64,000 bases of DNA from RUG100 sp963542695 (GCA_963542695.1 CAUTYX010000001.1:117247-181246), one strand, 5' to 3'. Positions 1 through 9,608 are shown, counted from the stretch's first letter. The notes: generated by a model from the sequence alone, not told the origin. Numbers and translations: made by a program.

Positions 1-1874
1 ACGATGGAATTCTTGCTCTCATCGAACAGACCAACGAAGAGGTAAAACAGGAGAACTCCAACAAGAACCCGGTTATCAACTCTACCCAAAGAGATTATAT
101 GGCAGGGGAGGTCAGTAAAGATTTGACGAAACGCATCTTGCTGCCGGAAGAAATCACCAAGGCGCATGATGAGGGAATTATTCATTTTCATGATTCTGAT
201 TACTTTGCCCAGAAAGAACACAACTGCGATTTAATCAACTTGGAAGATATGCTGCAGAACGGGACTGTTATTAGTGAAACTATGATTGAAAAACCCCATA
301 GCTTTTTTACAGCTTGTAACGTTACAACCCAGATTGTCGCACAGGTGGCTTCCAACCAGTACGGCGGCCAGTCCTTTACCTTGGCACATCTGGCACCTTT
401 TGTAGACGTTAGCCGGCAGAAAATCAGAAAAAATGTCATCGCCGAAAGAGAAGAATGCGGCGAACCGATGGATATCGGCGTTATCAACCACATTACAGAG
501 CGTCGCCTGCGAGACGAGGTTCGCAGCGGTATTCAGACAATCCAGTATCAGCTGATTACCTTGATGACTTGTAACGGGCAGGCTCCTTTTGTAACGATGT
601 TCATGTACCTTGACGAAGTTCCCGAAGGTCGTACCAGAGACGATCTGGCTATGATTATTGAAGAAGTTTTGAAACAGCGTATGCAGGGTGTTAAAAACGA
701 AAAAGGTGTTTGGATTACACCGGCCTTTCCAAAGCTGATTTACGTGCTGGATGAGGATAACATTACAGAAGAAACTCCCTACTGGCATATTACAGAATTG
801 GCGGCCCAGTGTACTGCAAAGAGAATGGTACCGGATTACATTTCGGCCAAGATTATGAAAAAGCTAAAACAAGGCGAAGTCTATACCTGCATGGGATGTC
901 GTTCTTTCTTGACAGTAGAAGATTCCCAGCGGAATGAAGACGGAAGCCATAAATTCTACGGTCGATTCAATCAGGGGGTTGTAACTATTAACCTGGTAGA
1001 TGTGGCTTGTACTGCTGAAGGCGATATGAACAAGTTCTGGGAAGTTTTGGAAGAAAGACTGGAACTGTGTCACCGTGCACTTCGTTGCCGTCACGAACGG
1101 TTAAAGGGAACGGTTTCTGATGTGGCGCCGATTTTGTGGCAGTATGGCGCTCTGGCTCGTTTAAAGAAGGGAGAAGTTATCGACAAATTGCTCTTTAACG
1201 GATACTCCACCATTTCTTTAGGTTACGCCGGCTTGTATGAAATGTGCGTTCGCATGCTGGGTGTTTCCCATACTACCGATGAAGGCAGAGACTTTGCTTT
1301 GGCTGTTATGCAGCGTCTCAATGACAAATGTGCAGAGTGGAAAGCCGCAGAGAACATCAGCTATTCTGTATATGGTACACCGATGGAATCCACCACTTAC
1401 AAATTTGCAAAGTGTTTGCAGCAGCGTTTTGGAACTATTAAAGGAGTAACCGATAAAAATTACATTACCAACAGCTACCATGTTCACGTTGCAGAAGAAA
1501 TCGACGCTTTTAAAAAGCTGCGTTTCGAAGCCGACTTCCAAAAGCTGTCTCCAGGTGGAGCCATTAGCTATATCGAAGTGCCGGATATGCAAAAAAACAT
1601 TCCGGCGGTACTGTCTGTTATGAAGTATATCTACAACAACATCATGTACGCAGAGCTGAATACCAAGAGCGACTACTGTCAGGTTTGCGGATATGACGGC
1701 GAAGTAGAAATCAAAGAAGATGAAAACGGCAAGCTGATTTGGAAATGTCCAAATTGTGGCAACACCGATCAGGAGCAGTTGTTTGTGGCTCGTCGTACGT
1801 GTGGATATATTGGAACCCAGTTCTGGAACCAAGGTCGTACAGAGGAAATAAAGGACAGAGTGCTGCATTTGTAA
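1..1874 (+). CDS. nrdD: Anaerobic ribonucleoside-triphosphate reductase, 5'-truncated by window edge
   Basis: Reduces NTPs to dNTPs by a glycyl-radical mechanism under anaerobic conditions. The reading frame is open from base 3, so the N-terminal ATP-cone and the true start lie before the window; about 620 residues are visible against roughly 700 or more for the family. Seen directly: a CMGCR cysteine segment in the middle, a C-terminal zinc site made by CQVCG and CPNCG, and the glycyl-radical signature RRTCGYIG close to the C-terminus. A strong terminator follows at once. The activating enzyme NrdG, which often sits next to nrdD, is not in the following sequence; it may lie elsewhere. Identification is secure. 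Confidence 0.96.
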   Translation, partial: DGILALIEQTNEEVKQENSNKNPVINSTQRDYMAGEVSKDLTKRILLPEEITKAHDEGIIHFHDSDYFAQKEHNCDLINLEDMLQNGTVISETMIEKPHSFFTACNVTTQIVAQVASNQYGGQSFTLAHLAPFVDVSRQKIRKNVIAEREECGEPMDIGVINHITERRLRDEVRSGIQTIQYQLITLMTCNGQAPFVTMFMYLDEVPEGRTRDDLAMIIEEVLKQRMQGVKNEKGVWITPAFPKLIYVLDEDNITEETPYWHITELAAQCTAKRMVPDYISAKIMKKLKQGEVYTCMGCRSFLTVEDSQRNEDGSHKFYGRFNQGVVTINLVDVACTAEGDMNKFWEVLEERLELCHRALRCRHERLKGTVSDVAPILWQYGALARLKKGEVIDKLLFNGYSTISLGYAGLYEMCVRMLGVSHTTDEGRDFALAVMQRLNDKCAEWKAAENISYSVYGTPMESTTYKFAKCLQQRFGTIKGVTDKNYITNSYHVHVAEEIDAFKKLRFEADFQKLSPGGAISYIEVPDMQKNIPAVLSVMKYIYNNIMYAELNTKSDYCQVCGYDGEVEIKEDENGKLIWKCPNCGNTDQEQLFVARRTCGYIGTQFWNQGRTEEIKDRVLHL

Positions 1875-1907
1875 AACCGTTCAAAACAATATTACATAAT
1901 CACTACA

Positions 1908-1942
1908 CAAAACTCCCGATGCAGAATATGTCGGGAGTTTTA
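1908..1942 (+). terminator. Rho-independent terminator after nrdD
   Basis: An 11-bp perfect stem (AAAACTCCCGA at 1909-1919, TCGGGAGTTTT at 1931-1941) with an 11-nt loop, ending in T residues, lies 35 bases after the nrdD stop codon. Confidence 0.85.
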
Positions 1943-2091
1943 ACTTGTGAAAAAACGAAATTGCTTTATTGACAGCATTTCTTTCAGAAGGTATACTTAC
2001 ACGGTAAAATAATTAACATTGTTAAATGTTGCTTATGAAAACAAAAATGGTGTATATACAGTAAGGTAGAATGTAAAAAAGGAAAGGGGTA

Positions 2092-2571
2092 GTGACGTTG
2101 CAGCAAGCAAGGAAACAATTGGAAGAAGAACTGCGGAGAATGCGGCGATTGGATTTTCGCGTTCTCTTTGAAGGTACCAATCCGGGAGAGTGGCACCTGT
2201 TAAAGGCGTTGAAAACCTGTAAAAAGCAGGGGGAAAACGACAAGGTAAAGGTCTCTGATTTGGTGCGGCAGGGTACTATGCCGGCGCCGGGAGTATCACG
2301 AGCACTGGGACAGGCGGAAAAAAAAGGACTGATCCTCCGTCGTGTTGATGAAGCGGATCGACGAAATACCCTTGTGGAGTTTACCCCTAAGGGCGAAGAC
2401 TTGGTAGAAGGCATACAGACCACAATGGATGATTTCTTTGATACAGTATTTTCGCAGCTTTCTTCTGATGAAATGATGCAGATGAAAAAAGCGGTATCCC
2501 ATTTGACAGACGTATTGGAAGCAGAATTACAACGAAAAAGACAGGAAAAAAGCAATGAGACAAATATTTAA
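2092..2571 (+). CDS. MarR-family transcriptional regulator
   Basis: A winged-helix regulator of about 159 residues, the usual MarR length. The central part (SDLVRQGTMPAPGVSRALGQ, about residues 62-81) reads as the DNA-recognition helix, followed by the wing with DRRNTLVEFT, the conserved DxR motif of the family. A GTG start at 2092 sits just behind GGAAAGGGG; TTG at 2098 is an equally spaced alternative. The 3' end overlaps the next gene by 17 bases, so it is the first gene of a three-gene operon with two ABC half-transporters. By analogy with such operons it probably represses its own operon and responds to an exported compound; the ligand cannot be inferred. Confidence 0.9.
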   Translation: MTLQQARKQLEEELRRMRRLDFRVLFEGTNPGEWHLLKALKTCKKQGENDKVKVSDLVRQGTMPAPGVSRALGQAEKKGLILRRVDEADRRNTLVEFTPKGEDLVEGIQTTMDDFFDTVFSQLSSDEMMQMKKAVSHLTDVLEAELQRKRQEKSNETNI

Positions 2572-4861
2572 AAACCTATTTCCATATTGGAGAACGGTCA
2601 TTGTACTGGTGGTGCTGTTGATGGTGCAGGCGTACTGTGACTTGGCGCTGCCACAGTATACCCAGGATATTATTGACGTGGGGATTCAAAACCGTGGCGT
2701 AGAGCATATTTTGCCCAGCTCCATGACCAAGGATGAATACCATGCCGCACAAATTTTTATGACCAAGGATGAAAAAACATCCTTTCAAAAGTCCTATAAA
2801 AAAAGCGGAAATTACTATGATCGGAAAAAGCTAACAGAAGAAAAACTGGACAAGCTGGATGACAAGCTGATGACGCCGATAGTTTTGACGTATCAGATGG
2901 GGCATACCACAGTAAAACAGTTTAAGAAAACTATTAAGGACGGTCTTGAAAAGAATCCGACAACAAAGATGCTGGCTTCTCAAATTGACAGTATGTCTGT
3001 TTCGGAAATCGGTGACGTTCTAAAGACGGATATCGATACCTTTAAGGCAAAAGATGAAAAGGGAAAAGTAAAGACCTATGTGGATATGCGCCCGTTGATG
3101 CAGCAAATGATTGATCAAGGGGTTATGGATGGAAAAGCCGTTGCTAATGCAAAAAAGCAAATGCAGAAAACCATTGATTCTGTCGGCACCAAAACCGTTA
3201 GTTCCATGGGCATTGCCTATGCAGCTGCCAGCAATGAAGCGGCCGGTATTAACGTAGAAAAGATGCAGAAACAATATCTATGGCGTTGTGGCGGCCAAAT
3301 GGCACTGATGGCAGCAGGTATGTTGCTGGCGGCCATTTTGGTGTCGCTGCTGGCCTCCAGAGTCGGTGCCGGGGTAGGGCAAGATCTGCGTAATCGATTG
3401 TTTACCAATGTTATGGGATTTTCCAATGGCGAAATGGATAAATTTTCCACGGCGTCTCTCATTACCCGTTCCACCAACGATGTGCAGCAGATTCAAATGG
3501 TTAGTACGTTGCTGCTGCGGATGCTGCTATATGCTCCGGTAATGGGAGTTTGGGGCATTATAAAGGTAATCGGAACCGGTGCCCACATGGGATGGGTTAT
3601 TCTTTTAGGGGTACTGGTAATTGTAGGATTTTTATCCCTTCTCATGGCGGTTACCCTGCCCAAGTTCCGCATCATGCAAAGCTTAGTAGATGCTCTCAAT
3701 AGAGTAGCAAGAGAAATTCTCACAGGATTATCTGTTATTCGAGCTTTTTGTCGGGAAAAGACAGAGGAGGAACGGTTTGATGTTGCCAATACCAATCTAA
3801 TGAAGACACAGCTGTTTACCAATCGGGTCATGACTATGATGATGCCGGGAATGATGCTGATGATGAATGGGTTGGTAGTGCTGATTACATGGGTATCGGC
3901 ACATCGTATTGACCAGGGAAGCCTGCAGGTAGGCGCCATGACTGCCTTTATTACCTACTCTATGATGATTGTAATGGCTTTTATGATGATGACGGCTATG
4001 TCCATTATATTGCCGAGAGCCGGTGTAGCGGCCAATCGTATTGCAGAGATTGTAAAGACAGAAAGCTCCATTAAAGAGGAAAAAGAAACACTTTCGCCGG
4101 AATCTGCAACAGGGGAAATCGTATTTTCTCATGTGGATTTTAAATATCCGGGCGCTGAACACAATGTCCTGACAGATATTGATTTTACGGTACCGGCAGG
4201 AAAAACGACAGCCATTATCGGCAGTACCGGTTCGGGGAAGAGCTCGGTTATTTCCCTAATTCCTCGCTTTTACGATGTTACCGGCGGCAGTATTACCATT
4301 GATGGGGTGAATATCCAAAAGCTTTCCTTGAAAGATTTGCGCAATCGAATTGGGTTGGTACCCCAAAAGGGCGTTCTGTTTTCGGGAACCATTGCATCGA
4401 ATATTCGTTTTGGAAAACCGGAAGCCTCCGACGAAGAAGTACGAAAGGCAGCCGATATTGCACAGGCCACCGAGTTTATTGATGACGGTGAAGACGGTTA
4501 TGAAAGACGCATTTCCCAAGGCGGAAGCAATGTTTCCGGTGGTCAAAAACAGAGACTGGCCATTGCAAGAGCCATTGTAAAAAAGCCGGAAGTGATGATT
4601 TTTGATGATAGCTTTTCGGCTCTGGATATGAAAACCGACGCCGCTCTTCGCAAACGTCTGGAAGAAGAGATGAAAGATACTACACAGATTGTGGTAGCCC
4701 AGCGTATTTCTACCATCCTTCATGCAGACCAGATTTTGGTTATGGATGGCGGTCATATTGTAGGGAAGGGAATCCACCAGGAATTGATGGAAACCTGCAG
4801 TGTGTATCAGCAAATTGCAAAATCGCAGTTGTCCAGCACAGAGTTAGGAGGATTGGCATGA
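2555..4861 (+). CDS. ABC exporter half-transporter (TMD-NBD) with large extracytoplasmic insertion and degenerate Walker B
   Basis: A fused permease-ATPase of the type IV multidrug exporter class, 768 residues, about 150-180 longer than usual. The excess is a hydrophilic lysine-rich insert (roughly residues 40-240) between the first and second membrane helices, so it should face outside. In the NBD: Walker A GSTGSGKS (about 556-563), signature VSGGQKQR (about 659), and Walker B ending in FDDSFSALD, where the catalytic glutamate is replaced by aspartate. This is the degenerate half of heterodimeric exporters such as BmrC/BmrD and TM287/288. It overlaps marR upstream and its stop overlaps the next start (ATGA), which argues for a heterodimer. 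The substrate is unknown. Confidence 0.93.
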   Translation: MRQIFKNLFPYWRTVIVLVVLLMVQAYCDLALPQYTQDIIDVGIQNRGVEHILPSSMTKDEYHAAQIFMTKDEKTSFQKSYKKSGNYYDRKKLTEEKLDKLDDKLMTPIVLTYQMGHTTVKQFKKTIKDGLEKNPTTKMLASQIDSMSVSEIGDVLKTDIDTFKAKDEKGKVKTYVDMRPLMQQMIDQGVMDGKAVANAKKQMQKTIDSVGTKTVSSMGIAYAAASNEAAGINVEKMQKQYLWRCGGQMALMAAGMLLAAILVSLLASRVGAGVGQDLRNRLFTNVMGFSNGEMDKFSTASLITRSTNDVQQIQMVSTLLLRMLLYAPVMGVWGIIKVIGTGAHMGWVILLGVLVIVGFLSLLMAVTLPKFRIMQSLVDALNRVAREILTGLSVIRAFCREKTEEERFDVANTNLMKTQLFTNRVMTMMMPGMMLMMNGLVVLITWVSAHRIDQGSLQVGAMTAFITYSMMIVMAFMMMTAMSIILPRAGVAANRIAEIVKTESSIKEEKETLSPESATGEIVFSHVDFKYPGAEHNVLTDIDFTVPAGKTTAIIGSTGSGKSSVISLIPRFYDVTGGSITIDGVNIQKLSLKDLRNRIGLVPQKGVLFSGTIASNIRFGKPEASDEEVRKAADIAQATEFIDDGEDGYERRISQGGSNVSGGQKQRLAIARAIVKKPEVMIFDDSFSALDMKTDAALRKRLEEEMKDTTQIVVAQRISTILHADQILVMDGGHIVGKGIHQELMETCSVYQQIAKSQLSSTELGGLA

Positions 4862-6729
4862 GTGACAATAGACAAGGATATGATGCTTCCCGGCAGCCGC
4901 AAAACCGACATCAAGGTCCCGGCGGCAGAGGATTAGCGCCGGGAGAAAAACCTAAGAACTTTCGCCGCGCCATTGGCAATCTGACGCGGTATATGAACCG
5001 GTATAAAATTTTAATTGTTGTGGTTATTATGACGGCTGCAGCCAGTACCGTGTTCCAAGTCGTCGGTCCTAAAATTATGGGACATGCCACTACGGAATTG
5101 GCCGAAGGGTTAATGCGAAAAATCGGAGGAACCGGTGGTATCGACTTTGAGACGATTCTGCGGATTTTGGTGATGACCTTGACGTTGTATCTAATCAGTG
5201 CCGCCTTGTCCTTTGTCCAAGGCTGGATTATGACGGGAATATCGCAAAAAGTTAGCTATCGTATGCGGCAAGATATTTCTACCAAGATCGATCGGATGCC
5301 TATTAAATACTTTGAAAGCCGTCCCTATGGAGATGTGTTGTCTCGCATTACCAACGATGTAGACACCTTGGGAACCGGCTTGAACCAAAGCATCACCACC
5401 ATTATCACCTCGGTGTCAACGGTCATCGGTGTCATTGTTATGATGCTGTCCATTTCACCGTTGATGACGGTCATTGCATTGGTGGTACTGCCGGTATCCA
5501 TTGGTTTGTTGATGGGACTCATTAAAGTATCGCAAAAGTATTTTATCCGCCAGCAAAACTCTCTAGGCAAAATCAATGGGCAGGTAGAAGAAAACTTTGC
5601 CGGCCAATTGGTTATTAAGGCCTTTAATAAAGAAGAGGATGTAACAAAGGAATTTGACGACACCAACAAAGTGTTGTATAAATCTGCCTGGAAATCGCAA
5701 TTTCTATCGGGAATGATGCAGCCTTTGATGATGTTTGTAGGCAACATCGGCTATGCCGGAGTTGCCATTGCCGGAGGCTTTTTAGCCATTAAAGGAACCA
5801 TCGGTATTGGAGATATTCAAGCCTTTATTCAGTATGTAAAGAATTTGACACAGCCTATGTCCCAAGTAGCACAGGTAATGAACCAAGTCCAGTCTATGAC
5901 GGCAGCGGCGGAACGTGTTTTTGAATTCTTAGATGAAGAGGAAGAGGTGGAAGTAACCGATATTTCCGTTGATCCAAAAGAGGTAAAAGGTGCCGTTTCC
6001 TTCTCTCATGTTCGCTTTGGATACGATGAAAACAATACTGTTATCGGTGATTTTACAGCAGATGTGCAGCCGGGACAAAAAATTGCCATTGTTGGGCCTA
6101 CCGGTGCAGGCAAAACCACTATTGTCAAGTTGTTGATGCGGTTCTATGACGTGCAGGACGGAGTCATCACCCTAGACGGAAACGACATCGGCAAAATGGA
6201 TCGTCATATGCTGCGACAAAACTTTGGCATGGTACTGCAAGATACATGGCTGTATTCGGGAACGATTATGGAAAATATTCGATACGGAAATTTGGAGGCA
6301 ACCGATGAAGACGTAGTACGTGCCGCCAAAGCAGCCCATGCGGATCATTTCATTCGGACATTGCCGGGTGGATATGATATGATACTAAATGAGGATGCTA
6401 CCAATGTTTCCCAAGGTCAAAAACAGCTTTTAACCATAGCCAGAGCTATTTTGGCCAACAAGAAAGTACAGATCCTAGATGAAGCAACTTCTTCTGTGGA
6501 TACCCGTACAGAGGAGCAAATCCAGGAAGCTATGGATCGACTCATGGAGGGGAGAACCAGCTTTGTCATTGCCCATCGCCTATCAACGATACGAAATGCC
6601 GATTTGATTTTGGTTATGAATCATGGGGACATTATTGAACAGGGAACCCATGATCAACTACTGGAGAAACAGGGTTTTTATGCAGATTTGTACAACTCAC
6701 AATTTGAAGATTTCGAAGATGCAGTATAA
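4858..6729 (+). CDS. ABC exporter half-transporter, partner with intact Walker B
   Basis: 623 residues: a short hydrophilic, Gln/Arg/Gly-rich N-terminus, six predicted membrane helices and one NBD. Walker A is GPTGAGKTT (about residue 412), the signature is the variant VSQGQKQ (about 516) and Walker B is canonical, ILDEATSSVD (about 537), followed by AHRLST. The pattern complements the preceding gene: this subunit supplies the catalytic glutamate but has a divergent signature, while the partner has a canonical signature and a degenerate Walker B. One competent and one degenerate ATP site would form at the dimer interface. Translation is coupled through a 4-base overlap. Confidence 0.93.
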   Translation: MSDNRQGYDASRQPQNRHQGPGGRGLAPGEKPKNFRRAIGNLTRYMNRYKILIVVVIMTAAASTVFQVVGPKIMGHATTELAEGLMRKIGGTGGIDFETILRILVMTLTLYLISAALSFVQGWIMTGISQKVSYRMRQDISTKIDRMPIKYFESRPYGDVLSRITNDVDTLGTGLNQSITTIITSVSTVIGVIVMMLSISPLMTVIALVVLPVSIGLLMGLIKVSQKYFIRQQNSLGKINGQVEENFAGQLVIKAFNKEEDVTKEFDDTNKVLYKSAWKSQFLSGMMQPLMMFVGNIGYAGVAIAGGFLAIKGTIGIGDIQAFIQYVKNLTQPMSQVAQVMNQVQSMTAAAERVFEFLDEEEEVEVTDISVDPKEVKGAVSFSHVRFGYDENNTVIGDFTADVQPGQKIAIVGPTGAGKTTIVKLLMRFYDVQDGVITLDGNDIGKMDRHMLRQNFGMVLQDTWLYSGTIMENIRYGNLEATDEDVVRAAKAAHADHFIRTLPGGYDMILNEDATNVSQGQKQLLTIARAILANKKVQILDEATSSVDTRTEEQIQEAMDRLMEGRTSFVIAHRLSTIRNADLILVMNHGDIIEQGTHDQLLEKQGFYADLYNSQFEDFEDAV

Positions 6730-6784
6730 AGTTTTCGGTAATATCCGGTGTGTGTGTACAGCAAAATATAGAGGAGGATAGGGT

Positions 6785-8356
6785 ATTTCCATTTTTCAAA
6801 GAGACAAGACGGTAGAACGAAAAACCGCCATTAAAAACAGTGTGGGGCGTTTGGCTTTTGCCATCGTTGCCATTCTCATACAGCTCTTTTGGCTAGTGGG
6901 TCTGTTGAGTCGTCTAGGCCAGGCTTTTCCCTGGGTCAATGGGATTATTACAGTGGCGGCCATTGCCATTGCATTGGCTATTTACAGTCGAAAGATGAAT
7001 GCGGCCATGAAGCTGCCGTGGATGATGCTTATTATTGTATTGCCGGTGCTGGGGATAGTGCTGTATGCGTTAATTGGATTAAACGGGGCGACCAGGCGCA
7101 TGAAAAAACGGTTTACCATTATTGACAGGCAGCTCTTTCCGTTGATGCCCCAAGATGGACAGGTGCTGGAAACTTTAGATGAAAAGGATCGTATTCAGGC
7201 CAATCAAAGCAGATACTTGCTGTTTCATATGGGGTATCCGGTGTATCAGGAAACGGACATCCGGTACTTCCCTTGGGCTTCAGAAGGTCTTGAGGCCCAG
7301 TTGGCGGATCTGAAGCAGGCAAAAGATTTTATCTTTATGGAGTATCATGCCATTGAAGATGCGGAATCCTTTGCAATGATTTACCGCATCCTTCGTCAAA
7401 AGGCGGCGGAAGGACTAGATGTTAGGCTGTTTTACGATGATATGGGAAGCATTGGCTTTATCAATAAAGAATTTCGCAAGAAAATGGAAGCTCAAGGTAT
7501 TCAGTGTCGTGTTTTTAACCCGATGGGGCCTGTAATCAATGTATTTATGAATCATCGAGACCATCGGAAGATGACCATTATCGACGGAAAAGTGGGTTTT
7601 GTCGGTGGATATAATCTGGCCAATGAATATTTTAACGTGACTCACCCCTATGGAATCTGGAAGGATACCGGTATGCGTCTTGAGGGAAAGGCCGTTACCA
7701 GTTTGACTTTGACTTTCCTGGAAATGTGGAATGCTGTCAGAGGCAGTGACAAGGACGATACGGAGTTTCGGAAATTCTTGCCAAAAGCTGCGTGTAAGGG
7801 GAAAGGAAAGGCGTATATTCAACCCTATGCCGATACGCCCATAGACAACGAGCACGTAGGAGAGAATGTGTATATGAACATTCTTAACAGTGCCCAAGAC
7901 TACGTCTATTTTGTAACTCCCTACTTGATTATTACTGACGAAATGAACAGAGCCTTTGCCCTGGCAGCACGGCGAGGCATCGATGTTCGCATCGTTACCC
8001 CGGGAATCCCGGACAAAAAAGCAATCTACCGTATTACCCGTTCCTATTACGGACGACTGGTAGATAACGGAATACGGATTTTCGAATATACACCGGGATT
8101 TTGCCATGCCAAACAATGTGTATCTGATGATAAGACGGCTATTTGCGGAACGATAAATCTGGATTACAGAAGCCTGTACCATCATTTTGAAAACGGCGTT
8201 TTAGTTCACGATGAAACCTTTGCCACGACTATGCGGGAAGATTTTGAGGATATGTTCTTAGAGTGCCGAGAGGTAACAGAGGATTATCGTCAAAACAGAG
8301 CCAGACGGATGCGGCTCTTCGATTTGATACTGCGACTCTTTGCGCCGCTTTTGTAA
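6785..8356 (+). CDS. cls: Cardiolipin synthase (PLD superfamily), probable ATT start
   Basis: Membrane-bound phospholipase-D-type enzyme that condenses two phosphatidylglycerols into cardiolipin. Two membrane helices at the N-terminus are followed by two HKD motifs: HRDHRKMTIIDGKVGFVGG (about residues 255-273) and CHAKQCVSDDKTAICGTINLD (about 440). The first conventional start in frame is GTG at 6842, but nothing like a Shine-Dalgarno precedes it. A perfect GAGGAGG lies at 6771-6777, seven bases before an in-frame ATT at 6785; an in-frame TAG at 6779 excludes anything earlier. The added 19 residues (ending ERKTAIKNSVGR) look like the basic N-terminus of clostridial homologues. I therefore place the start at ATT 6785; GTG 6842 remains possible. 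Confidence 0.85.
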   Translation: MSIFQRDKTVERKTAIKNSVGRLAFAIVAILIQLFWLVGLLSRLGQAFPWVNGIITVAAIAIALAIYSRKMNAAMKLPWMMLIIVLPVLGIVLYALIGLNGATRRMKKRFTIIDRQLFPLMPQDGQVLETLDEKDRIQANQSRYLLFHMGYPVYQETDIRYFPWASEGLEAQLADLKQAKDFIFMEYHAIEDAESFAMIYRILRQKAAEGLDVRLFYDDMGSIGFINKEFRKKMEAQGIQCRVFNPMGPVINVFMNHRDHRKMTIIDGKVGFVGGYNLANEYFNVTHPYGIWKDTGMRLEGKAVTSLTLTFLEMWNAVRGSDKDDTEFRKFLPKAACKGKGKAYIQPYADTPIDNEHVGENVYMNILNSAQDYVYFVTPYLIITDEMNRAFALAARRGIDVRIVTPGIPDKKAIYRITRSYYGRLVDNGIRIFEYTPGFCHAKQCVSDDKTAICGTINLDYRSLYHHFENGVLVHDETFATTMREDFEDMFLECREVTEDYRQNRARRMRLFDLILRLFAPLL

Positions 8357-8383
8357 ACATAAAACCAGCAGGAGACCAAAAAG

Positions 8384-9352
8384 ATGATGACATCTTTGCA
8401 TAAAAACAAGCGTATGGGTAAAAAAATTCCCGGGAGAGCCAATGGCCAAAGAATGCTTCTTTGGTGGTTGGTGTTGCTTCTTGTTTTTTCCATGGGGCTT
8501 ACCGGATGTATGGAGCATGTGGGCACCAAAGTAAACCAGACGGCAACCACGGGTCGAACTGTAGAGATAGATAAAATTCCTGCCTATGATGGAGAACCGT
8601 ATACGGAAATCAATGATAACAAGCCGGCTTTTAGCAAAAAGCAATTAACCACGAAGGAATTTGAAAAATATGGCGCCCTGGATTCGCAAGGTCGTTGTAC
8701 CACTGCTTTTGTGAATGTATCTAAAAAAACCCTTCCCCACAAAAGACGAGGCAGCATCGGTATGATTAAACCAACCGGCTGGCATACCGTTCGCTACGAT
8801 GACATTGTGGATGGAAAATATTTGTACAATCGTTGTCATTTGGTAGCTCATGAACTGGCAGGAGAGGATGCCAATGAAGAAAATCTCATTACCGGTACCC
8901 GGTATATGAATGTCCAAGGTATGCTTCCCTTTGAAAACAAGGTGGCGGAGTATGTAAAATCCACAGGAAACCATGTACTATATCGGGTAAACCCCATTTT
9001 TGATGGCAAAGATCCCCTGGCAAAAGGGGTGCATATGGAAGCGGAATCAGTGGAAGACAAAGGCGCAGGCATCTCCTTTAACGTTTACTGTTACAACGTA
9101 CAGCCGGGGATACATATTGATTATTATACCGGGGAAAGCTACGTTAAGGAAAGCAAAGAAAAGCCCGGTACGAAAAAAGATGTAGGGGTAAAACAGGAAT
9201 TTGTCATTAACCAAAACACTAAAAAATTCCATTATGCCGATTGTCCTTCTGCCGGAAGAATTTTGTCAAAAAATCGCAGAACGGTAAAGACAACGGCAGA
9301 GAAGTTGATAAAGCAAGGGTATGAACCTTGTCAAAATTGTCACCCCAAGTAA
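8384..9352 (+). CDS. Secreted DNA/RNA non-specific endonuclease, lipoprotein
   Basis: 322 residues. A basic N-terminus and hydrophobic core end in the lipobox LTGC, so the protein should be lipidated and anchored outside the membrane. The catalytic region resembles the EndA/NucA beta-beta-alpha-metal nucleases: YNRCHLVAHEL (about 147-157) replaces the usual DRGH core, and ENLITGTRYMNVQGM carries the metal-binding Asn. The C-terminus adds a short module with CPSAG and CQNCHPK, resembling a small zinc-binding domain found at the end of some clostridial nucleases. An AGGAGA is 9-10 bases before ATG 8384. Likely roles are nutrient scavenging or competence-like DNA processing; neither is proven here. 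Confidence 0.85.
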   Translation: MMTSLHKNKRMGKKIPGRANGQRMLLWWLVLLLVFSMGLTGCMEHVGTKVNQTATTGRTVEIDKIPAYDGEPYTEINDNKPAFSKKQLTTKEFEKYGALDSQGRCTTAFVNVSKKTLPHKRRGSIGMIKPTGWHTVRYDDIVDGKYLYNRCHLVAHELAGEDANEENLITGTRYMNVQGMLPFENKVAEYVKSTGNHVLYRVNPIFDGKDPLAKGVHMEAESVEDKGAGISFNVYCYNVQPGIHIDYYTGESYVKESKEKPGTKKDVGVKQEFVINQNTKKFHYADCPSAGRILSKNRRTVKTTAEKLIKQGYEPCQNCHPK

Positions 9353-9406
9353 ACTCTTGGTTGAAGATAGGATACATTCCAAAATGGAAGAATGAAAAAA
9401 GGATGG

Positions 9407-9435
9407 TTGACAAGAGTAGAGGAACATATTACTAT
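9407..9435 (+). promoter_or_regulatory. Promoter of the L-box/dapA unit
   Basis: TTGACA at 9407-9412, a 17-base spacer and TACTAT at 9430-9435 form a good sigma-A promoter placed about 15 bases before the conserved riboswitch core. Confidence 0.65.
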
Positions 9436-9447
9436 AAGGCAAAGATA

Positions 9448-9608
9448 AAAGTTGATAGAGGTGCGATGAATAGGAGTACCTAGTGGAGGCGGCAGCCGAC
9501 GAAGGTAGGGAAAGGAGAAATCGCCGAAGACCCTGAAGGGCACGGAAGGGATCTGGGACAAGGGAGAATATCTCTTGGACTCCTGCGAAGGCAGAGGAGC
9601 TATTGATG
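9448..9608 (+). promoter_or_regulatory. Lysine riboswitch (L-box)
   Basis: The leader holds the L-box hallmarks in order: GATAGAGGTGCG near 9454, AGTACC, GCCGAAG in the middle, a CTGGGA-type junction and a closing GCGAAGGCAGAGGAGCTATT near 9587-9606 that can pair with the 5' start of the element. It precedes dapA, the first committed step of lysine/diaminopimelate synthesis, and is followed by a terminator hairpin. By family knowledge, lysine binding should favour termination. Confidence 0.92.

Noticed and set aside
231..788. Long minus-strand frames inside nrdD and similar antisense frames in purL, metG and others
   Set aside because: They follow the codon structure of the real gene on the other strand, have no ribosome binding sites and no recognisable protein features.
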